This document shows, one piece after another, positions 27,474 through 33,154 of a DNA stretch of 33,154 nt. Origin of the DNA: an uncultured Dysgonomonas sp. Lineage in GTDB: Bacteria; Bacteroidota; Bacteroidia; Bacteroidales; Dysgonomonadaceae. Position numbers and translations under genes: made by a program. The notes below the pieces were generated by a model. It ran no database searches. It was not told the DNA's origin and saw only the letters and a program-made list of their open reading frames with translations. Location of the stretch: the NCBI GenBank assembly GCA_945273835.1, contig CALYPL010000020.1, forward strand, positions 1-33,154, given 5' to 3'. Positions within the stretch are counted from its first letter, which is position 1. The number at the start of each line of letters is the position of its first letter.

Positions 27474-28784
27474 TTATTGTTTTTTTGCTGTCACATCGGT
27501 AAAATTTACATTGTAGTCGTCACTTCCGGCAGATTCTTCATGTACTATCAAATCAAAAAATTTGGTCGCACATATCATGTGATTAATAATTTCGGCTTGT
27601 GTATTTTCATAACTTATCAATGCCGTAGAGTCTGCAAAAGCGTAAAACTCAACCGGTATCCCCTGACTGGTAGGAGCTAATTCACGTGCCAGTAATGTCA
27701 TATTCTTATTTATTCCGGGATGCAATTTCATCAGATTCACGCAATATTGCAAAAACACATCCATATTGGTAAGCTGAAGCTGCATATATGGGTGTACGGA
27801 GTTGGAATTATTAATATTTTGAAACACATTGTTTTTTTGACTGATATATGCTCCTAAACTATCAATCTGACTGTATTTATCAATTTCTTCTTTATTGAGA
27901 AAATGAATAGTGTCTTGCTTGATCAAAATAGAACGTTTAATGCGTCTTCCTCCTGAATCGACCATCCCCCGCCAATTCTGAAAAGAGTCTGATGTTAGTG
28001 CAGTGGTAGGAATTGTTGTTATGGTCATATCGAAATTACGAACTTTTACGGTTGTCAGATTTATTTCTTCTACATTACCATCAGCTCCAAACTTGCTAAA
28101 GGTTATCCAGTCTCCTAACTGAACCATATTGTTAGTCGATATTTGTATACTTGACGCAAATCCTTTGATTGTATCCTGAAAAATGAGCATCAATATAGCA
28201 GAAGCTCCTCCCATCGCTACAAAGAATTTTGTTGGCGATGATCCTGTCACAATACAGAAAACCGCTACTACTCCGAATATAAAAAATATAATTTGTATTA
28301 CTTGTATGTAACTGTTCATCGGTTTGTTCCTAAATGCGGGACGATCTTTCAGTATGTCGAAAAATGAGCGCACTAATGCCATAATCATCCATATAATCAT
28401 AAAGACAATGTAGATATCGGCAAGTTTGACTAAAGGTTTGATCATTCCTTTAAAGCTGAAAAACACCAGCGGTATTGCGCCACGAATAAAAGAATATGGT
28501 ACGATAAGAGCCAGAAAATGAGGCAATCTGTTATTAATGGTATAATGAAAAAACTTTAGTTTGGTTATTTTATAGATATGTTGAAATACAAATGTTAGTA
28601 TTCTTCTTGTCAGATATTGGAGTATATAAACGATTGCCACAACCACAACGATCATAACCACAAGTTTGGTATAAATAACCATCCCTGCAGGCACCCCCCA
28701 TCCAGTCAAAAGCTCCTGCAACCATGTGTTAATTGTATGTATTAATCTATCCGGATCGAGATTGTCTATTAGTTCGTCTTCCAT
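27474..28784 (-). CDS. MscS-family mechanosensitive channel, YbdG-like
   Basis: Inner-membrane channel that opens under membrane tension to release solutes. The 436-residue protein has about five N-terminal hydrophobic helices (for example LVVMIVVVVAIVYILQYL and IIFFIFGVVAVFCIVTG). The pore helix and beta domain follow: FFVAMGGASAILMLIFQDTIKGFASSIQI, then DWITFSKFGADGNVEEINLTTVKVRNFDMTITTIPT. The later NWRGMVDSGGRRIKRSI closely resembles E. coli YbdG and points to the miniconductance branch. It follows a well-formed promoter at 28815-28845 and precedes the oxidoreductase with a 2-nt gap. Confidence 0.92.
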   Translation of the reverse strand: MEDELIDNLDPDRLIHTINTWLQELLTGWGVPAGMVIYTKLVVMIVVVVAIVYILQYLTRRILTFVFQHIYKITKLKFFHYTINNRLPHFLALIVPYSFIRGAIPLVFFSFKGMIKPLVKLADIYIVFMIIWMIMALVRSFFDILKDRPAFRNKPMNSYIQVIQIIFFIFGVVAVFCIVTGSSPTKFFVAMGGASAILMLIFQDTIKGFASSIQISTNNMVQLGDWITFSKFGADGNVEEINLTTVKVRNFDMTITTIPTTALTSDSFQNWRGMVDSGGRRIKRSILIKQDTIHFLNKEEIDKYSQIDSLGAYISQKNNVFQNINNSNSVHPYMQLQLTNMDVFLQYCVNLMKLHPGINKNMTLLARELAPTSQGIPVEFYAFADSTALISYENTQAEIINHMICATKFFDLIVHEESAGSDDYNVNFTDVTAKKQ

Positions 28785-28814
28785 TGTTTCAAATGTAAAA
28801 AATTAAAATATAGT

Positions 28815-28845
28815 CAAATATATTCAATTAAGATAAATCGGCAAC
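28815..28845 (-). promoter_or_regulatory. Promoter of the mscS-oxidoreductase unit
   Basis: On the minus strand GTTG (28845-28842), exactly 19 nt, then TATATTTG (28822-28815), an excellent match to the Bacteroidota pattern. It lies in the 77-nt gap after hemW. The predicted start is about 28810, some 26 nt before the ATG. Confidence 0.75.
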
Positions 28846-28861
28846 AATGTTCATATTGCTT

Positions 28862-29992
28862 TTAATCAATATACATTAAATCACTCATAATATCATCAGA
28901 TATAAAAATGCCGTCTTGCGTGAGCTTCAATTTATCTTCTACTTTGATTACCTTATCCCTATCTATGTGCTTTTGTATGTTCTGTAAACAATAATTTAAT
29001 TTCCGATCTCCGAATTTTTGCTCCAACTGCTTTAAATCAACTCCCCACTTAGTACGCAACCCTGTTAATATGAAATCATTATAACGCATATTCTCATCCA
29101 GATATTCCGTAGTAATATTGGGTTTAAGGTTATTGATTCCTTTTATATATTCTTTGACGGACGAAATATTCCAAGACCTGTTTTCTCCATCGTATGAATG
29201 CGCTGAACTCCCCAATCCAAGATACTTAGTTCCAAGCCAATAGGAGCTATTATGTTTAGAGATAAAGCCTTCCTTGGCAAAATTAGATATTTCGTAATGT
29301 TCAAAACACGCTTGTCTGAATTGGTCAATCATTTCAGAAAACATATCAACACTCAGATTCTCTTCTATGGTCTTGACACGTCCTTTTTCTAATAACCTAT
29401 ATAGTTTTGTTTTTTCTTCGTAAATCAGATGATAGGCTGAAATATGCTGAACATCAAGTTCAACAGCCTGATGCAGATTGTATTTCCAGATATCCATTGT
29501 CTGTTCTGGCAGACCATACATCAAATCAATACTTATATTGTTGAAACCTGCTTTGCGGCATTCTTGAACAACATCTATCGCTTGTTTTGCGTCATGTCTT
29601 CTATTGAGGAATTTAAGCTCTTTGTCGTTGAAACTTTGCACCCCCATACTTAGGCGATTGACGGGCAAATCTTGCAGGAGTTTTATATAATCTGAAGAAA
29701 GATCGTCGGGATTGGCTTCCAATGTTATTTCTGCATCAGCAGAAACATTGAAGTTCTTGTATAATGAATGAAATATCTGCTCAAAGTCAGCCGATTGCAA
29801 CAATGAAGGTGTACCTCCTCCAAAATATATGGTGTTGACGACCTCGCCCTCGATATAATCTTTTCTTAGTTCAGCTTCACGGCACAAAGCATCCATATAA
29901 TTCTGCCGATCTATCAGATTTGTTGTCGTATAAAAATCACAATATATGCACCGCTGCTTACAAAAGGGTATATGTATATAAATACCTGCCAT
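28862..29992 (-). CDS. hemW: HemW-like radical SAM heme chaperone
   Basis: A 376-residue radical SAM protein. Cys11, Cys15 and Cys18 in IPFCKQRCIYCDFYT form the CxxxCxxC [4Fe-4S] site. YFGGGTPSLL and the HNSSYWLGTKYLGLGSSAHSYDG segment are typical of HemW. It is often annotated as oxygen-independent coproporphyrinogen III oxidase, but known HemW proteins bind heme and deliver it to targets instead. The extra N-terminal Cys residues expected in true HemN are absent, and HNxxYW supports HemW. It starts 13 nt after the acyl-CoA synthetase stop codon and is the second gene of that unit. No strong terminator follows. Confidence 0.88.
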   Translation of the reverse strand: MAGIYIHIPFCKQRCIYCDFYTTTNLIDRQNYMDALCREAELRKDYIEGEVVNTIYFGGGTPSLLQSADFEQIFHSLYKNFNVSADAEITLEANPDDLSSDYIKLLQDLPVNRLSMGVQSFNDKELKFLNRRHDAKQAIDVVQECRKAGFNNISIDLMYGLPEQTMDIWKYNLHQAVELDVQHISAYHLIYEEKTKLYRLLEKGRVKTIEENLSVDMFSEMIDQFRQACFEHYEISNFAKEGFISKHNSSYWLGTKYLGLGSSAHSYDGENRSWNISSVKEYIKGINNLKPNITTEYLDENMRYNDFILTGLRTKWGVDLKQLEQKFGDRKLNYCLQNIQKHIDRDKVIKVEDKLKLTQDGIFISDDIMSDLMYID

Positions 29993-30005
29993 AGCTGATT
30001 ACAGG

Positions 30006-31811
30006 TCAGTCTTCATACATTTTATCAATAATATCTTTGTACTTTTCCGATATGACGTTTCTTCTAATTTTAAGCGTATTCGTTAATTCACCATCTTCCA
30101 TCGTAAAAGGTTTTGGTAAGAGAGTAAATTTCTTAATCTTCTCATATGAAGCGAAGTTAGCCTGAAGCAATTCGATATGACTGTCAATTAAATTGTATAT
30201 TTCGGGATTTTTAAGTAAATCATCCATGCTGCTGTAAGATATATTCTGTGAATTAGCATATTCTTTAAGAGCTTTATAATCAGGGACAATTAATGCGCTG
30301 ACAAATTTGCGGTCATCACCGATTACTGCTATTGTGTCAATATATTTATCTTCACTGATACGTATTTCTATTGCTTGAGGCGCAATGTATTTACCGTTTG
30401 ATGTTTTATATAAATCCTTAATCCGCTCCGTCATATATAATACGTCACCGTCAAGCATTCCTGCATCACCCGTCTTAAAGTAACCGTCTTCGGTAAATGC
30501 TTTAGCTGTTTCTTCGGGTTTATTGTAATACTCCCGCATCACGGTTTTGCCTTTGACCAAAATCTCATTGCTGTCAGGGTCGATACGAACCTTTAAATGA
30601 GGCATGACCTGACCTACCGAACCGAGCGCATAACCTTTATCGGGATAACATGAAACGGTAGCACTTGTTTCAGTCAAACCGTATCCGACTTTCAACGGTA
30701 TGGTGACTGATTGGAGAAATTCATCAATACTTTTAGACAGGGGTGCTCCTGCGCACGGAAACATATTACCTCGCTGGATGCCTATAACCGTTTTCAGAAT
30801 GCGAAATACTGTATTGTTATAAAAAGCGAATTTGAGACTTGTTCTGAACGGCGCTTTTTTACCCTGATTCTTGTATTCTACAATGTATTTATGTCCTGTC
30901 TTGACAGCATCATTAAATAACCACTTTTTCGCACCTTTGGCTTCGGATATCTGATCTTGTATACCGGCGTAAACCTTTTCCCAGAAACGAGGTACGCTGC
31001 ACATTACGGTGGGTTTTATTTCTTTGATGGATTTTTGAATTATACGAGGGTCCTGATTGACGGCTATACGCATTCCTCGATGAATTGCATACATACACCA
31101 AGCCTTTTCAAAGACATGAGCCATCGGCAGAAAACACATCGACAAGTCTTTATCCGACACGTTTAACCGAATATCGTGTATGCGGAATACTTCCATAAAA
31201 CATGAATGGGGCAAAACCACTCCTTTGGGTTCGCCTGTTGTTCCTGAAGTATAAATTATACAGGCTGTATCGGTTTCTTTTACAGATTTGAGACGGACAT
31301 TTACTTTTACCTGATTTTCGGTGTCTTCGCCCGAAGCCATAAACTCGCTGTAATATACCGATGTTTTATCTTCGGGATTTAATATTACTTCTTTATCAAA
31401 GATAACCAACTTTTTAAGGATGGTCGATTTCTGTTGTAAAGCGAAAGCATTGTTATATTGGAACTGCTCTCCTACAAATAATAATTCGATATGAGCATCA
31501 TTTACAATATATTCTACCTGCGCCGGTGAAGAGGTGGCATAGATAGGAACTGAAGCTGCTCTGTTGCCGAAGATACCAAATTCGGAGATAAGATATTCAG
31601 GCATGTTTTGAGAATAAATACCTACATTATCACCTTCTTTAACTCCCGAATCTGCGATAGCCCAAGATGCTTTGAACACTCGGCGCGAAAATTTGTCCCA
31701 TGAAATATTTGACCATTTATGAACCTGATTGTCCCAATATTTTAGAGCTGTACGTTTTCCGTATTTTTTAGCTTGTTCGTGGACAAGCATTGCAGGATGA
31801 AAATAATTCAT
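30006..31811 (-). CDS. Long-chain acyl-CoA synthetase, AMP-forming
   Basis: Activates fatty acids to acyl-CoA through an acyl-adenylate. The 601-residue protein carries the AMP-binding P-loop YTSGTTGEPKG (187-197), GYGLTETSATVSCYP, FKTGDAGMLDGD and the hinge motif RIKDLYKTSNGKYIAPQAIE. The final ELTNTLKIRRNVI carries a lysine in the position of the family's catalytic lysine. No signal or membrane segment is evident. Chain-length specificity cannot be read from sequence. A -7 element lies about 23 nt upstream, and hemW follows in the same unit. The product could feed exogenous or thioesterase-released fatty acids into lipids, though this is inference. Confidence 0.92.
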   Translation of the reverse strand: MNYFHPAMLVHEQAKKYGKRTALKYWDNQVHKWSNISWDKFSRRVFKASWAIADSGVKEGDNVGIYSQNMPEYLISEFGIFGNRAASVPIYATSSPAQVEYIVNDAHIELLFVGEQFQYNNAFALQQKSTILKKLVIFDKEVILNPEDKTSVYYSEFMASGEDTENQVKVNVRLKSVKETDTACIIYTSGTTGEPKGVVLPHSCFMEVFRIHDIRLNVSDKDLSMCFLPMAHVFEKAWCMYAIHRGMRIAVNQDPRIIQKSIKEIKPTVMCSVPRFWEKVYAGIQDQISEAKGAKKWLFNDAVKTGHKYIVEYKNQGKKAPFRTSLKFAFYNNTVFRILKTVIGIQRGNMFPCAGAPLSKSIDEFLQSVTIPLKVGYGLTETSATVSCYPDKGYALGSVGQVMPHLKVRIDPDSNEILVKGKTVMREYYNKPEETAKAFTEDGYFKTGDAGMLDGDVLYMTERIKDLYKTSNGKYIAPQAIEIRISEDKYIDTIAVIGDDRKFVSALIVPDYKALKEYANSQNISYSSMDDLLKNPEIYNLIDSHIELLQANFASYEKIKKFTLLPKPFTMEDGELTNTLKIRRNVISEKYKDIIDKMYED

Positions 31812-31833
31812 ACTTGTTGAAATTATATATCGG

Positions 31834-31841
31834 CAAAGGTA
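31834..31841 (-). promoter_or_regulatory. -7 element before the acyl-CoA synthetase gene
   Basis: On the minus strand TACCTTTG (31841-31834) is a perfect TAnnTTTG, about 23 nt from the ATG. No clear -33 element was seen. The following 150 nt of the divergent gap hold only AT-rich sequence. Confidence 0.55.
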
Positions 31842-31993
31842 GTATTTATATACAGTAAATACATTACAGATATTATTTTTTAATGTTTCGGAAATCGCTA
31901 TCTATTTGTAATGCACTATTGATATACGGTAATATAAATTTTGAAATATTTTTATTCTTATATTCAGAAAGTCAATCTATGGATTATATATAT

Positions 31994-32001
31994 TACTTTT
32001 G
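31994..32001 (+). promoter_or_regulatory. -7 element before the flippase gene
   Basis: TACTTTTG fits TAnnTTTG exactly, with a predicted start near 32006 and a leader of about 37 nt. The -33 region lacks a good match. Confidence 0.5.
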
Positions 32002-32042
32002 TAAAGTATGATAATTTTAAAATAGCATTTTATCGGTTTAGT

Positions 32043-33154
32043 ATGGCAGGAAGCGGAATGAAAAGTCTGGCAAAAGACACAGCAATCTACGGGTTGAGTA
32101 GTATATTAGGCAGGTTGTTCAATTGGTTTCTGGTGCCATTACACATGTATGTGTTTACCAATCCGGTTGAGTTCGGTAAAATAAGCTACATGTATGGCTA
32201 CACTGCTTTGTTATTCATATTACTGACTTACGGCTTAGAGACAGGTTTTTTCAGATTCATGAATAAAAAGGATGAAAATGCGGATATGGTTTATTCTACT
32301 TCGCTAATTTCACTGGCATTTACATCCGGATTTTTCATCTTACTTTGTTTTATCTTTATCAATCCAATAGCAGGATGGATGGAATACACCGACCACCCTG
32401 ATCACATTTTGATGATGGCGATAATCGTCGCCCTTGACGCATTTATGTGCATACCTTATGCCTATCTCAGGTATCAAAAAAGACCAATCCGATTTGTATC
32501 TATACGTCTTGCGTTTATCTTTCTGAATATATTTTTCAATGTATTCTTTTTAGCAATTTGCCCTTATATACATACACATGCACCATCAACAATAGATTGG
32601 TTCTACAATCCTTCTTACGGAATCGGGTATGTTTTTTTGGCAAATCTGATCAGTACATTCATTGTATTATTACTGTTTTTACCTCAGTTCAGTAAATTCA
32701 AATTCGGATTTGACATACATCTTTTAAAACGTATCCTTATCTATTCTTTCCCTTTGCTGATATTAGGCATAGCAGGCGTTATAAATCAAGCAGTCGCTCA
32801 ATTAATCTATCCGCATATCTTTGGCGACAATCTTGATGAAGCCTATAAACAATTAGGTATTTACAGTGCCTGCCTCAAACTCACGGTCGTAATAAGCATG
32901 TTTACCCAAGCTTTCCGTTATGCTTACGAACCCTTTATTTTTGCTAAAAATAAAGAAAATAATTCGGATACTAAAGCCTATTCCGAAGCTACAAAATATT
33001 TTATCATATTTGCATTAGTCGTATTTCTGGCTGTCGTTTATTTTATAGAATTACTCAGACACATTGGTCGTTTCAGTAATTATATGGTTGGTTTGGATAT
33101 ACTTCCTCCGGCAATGATGGGCGAAATTTTCTTCGGTATATATTTCAACCTGTC
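32043..33154 (+). CDS. Polysaccharide (oligosaccharide) flippase-like membrane protein, partial
   Basis: An open frame from ATG 32043 to the window edge, 370 codons with no stop, so the C-terminus is missing. An in-frame ATG at 32058 is an alternative start. The N-terminus MAGSGMKSLAKDTAIYGL, followed by SSILGRLFNWFLVPLHMYVF, is typical of Wzx-type flippases of the MOP superfamily. At least eight hydrophobic helices follow (for example YTALLFILLTYGLETGFF and LLILGIAGVINQAVAQLIY). Such proteins move lipid-linked sugars across the inner membrane for capsule, O-antigen or similar polymers. No glycosyltransferase genes lie in the window to define the polymer. It is divergent from the acyl-CoA synthetase gene. 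Confidence 0.85.
   Translation, partial: MAGSGMKSLAKDTAIYGLSSILGRLFNWFLVPLHMYVFTNPVEFGKISYMYGYTALLFILLTYGLETGFFRFMNKKDENADMVYSTSLISLAFTSGFFILLCFIFINPIAGWMEYTDHPDHILMMAIIVALDAFMCIPYAYLRYQKRPIRFVSIRLAFIFLNIFFNVFFLAICPYIHTHAPSTIDWFYNPSYGIGYVFLANLISTFIVLLLFLPQFSKFKFGFDIHLLKRILIYSFPLLILGIAGVINQAVAQLIYPHIFGDNLDEAYKQLGIYSACLKLTVVISMFTQAFRYAYEPFIFAKNKENNSDTKAYSEATKYFIIFALVVFLAVVYFIELLRHIGRFSNYMVGLDILPPAMMGEIFFGIYFNL

Noticed and set aside
28790-28797. Second TAnnTTTG match (TACATTTG, minus strand) just before the mscS-like gene
   Set aside because: It is only 6 nt from the ATG and lacks a -33 element at the right distance. The element at 28815-28845 fits far better.
28842-28861. Hairpin after hemW as a terminator
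   Set aside because: Only a 4-bp CAAT/ATTG core stem is possible and there is no adjacent T-run on the minus strand. The same bases form the -33 region of the next promoter.
1-33154. CRISPR arrays, insertion sequences, attachment sites, rRNA or tRNA genes
   Set aside because: No regularly spaced repeats, transposase or integrase frames, or cloverleaf or rRNA-like sequence were seen on either strand.

Overview
This window looks like an ordinary chromosomal stretch of an AT-rich member of the Bacteroidales (Bacteroidota). The evidence is the SecA with a long N-terminal insertion and C-terminal zinc tail, a Bacteroides-type ParE, an Lnb (DUF4105) lipoprotein N-acyltransferase, the ilvD-ilvB-ilvN-thioesterase-ilvC order, and repeated promoter elements of the Bacteroidota type (-7 TAnnTTTG, in the best cases with TTG about 19 nt upstream). 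I cannot fix the genus from sequence alone. I see no rRNA, tRNA, CRISPR array, insertion sequence or phage gene.

Left part, minus strand (1-17108). From right to left: a dCMP deaminase and S41 peptidase pair ending in a strong terminator (14991-15026); 5-formyltetrahydrofolate cyclo-ligase, whose start codon sits just behind that terminator; a tightly packed six-gene run (GNAT-like protein, parE, purU, lnb, a degenerate alkaline-phosphatase-fold protein, secA) from a promoter at about 14372 to a terminator at 4105-4143; and gyrA plus a secreted TPR protein, with their own candidate promoter and a terminator at 65-95.

Middle, plus strand (17109-25855). A 395-nt divergent intergenic region leads into the branched-chain amino acid operon ilvD-ilvB-ilvN, then an acyl-ACP thioesterase and ilvC. 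The most interesting feature lies in the ilvD leader. A 21-codon ORF with 10 Leu/Ile/Val codons ends right against a GAAAGG element. A U-tract terminator follows, whose left arm could pair with that element instead. This reads as a compact ribosome-mediated attenuator. A second promoter lies between ilvN and the thioesterase. After ilvC come a terminator, an mgtE magnesium transporter with a roughly 130-nt structured leader, and a small lipoprotein.

Right part, minus strand (25903-31811). An FAD-dependent oxidoreductase (COG2509-like) and a YbdG-like MscS channel form one unit, and a long-chain acyl-CoA synthetase and hemW form another. At the right edge (plus strand, from 32043) is a polysaccharide flippase-like membrane protein cut by the window end.

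The most notable points are the ilv leader attenuator; a secreted PafA-like protein that has lost nearly all metal ligands and the nucleophile and overlaps or abuts the lnb gene; the thioesterase inside the ilv operon; a perfect palindrome in the gyrA promoter; and the cyclo-ligase gene placed behind a terminator.
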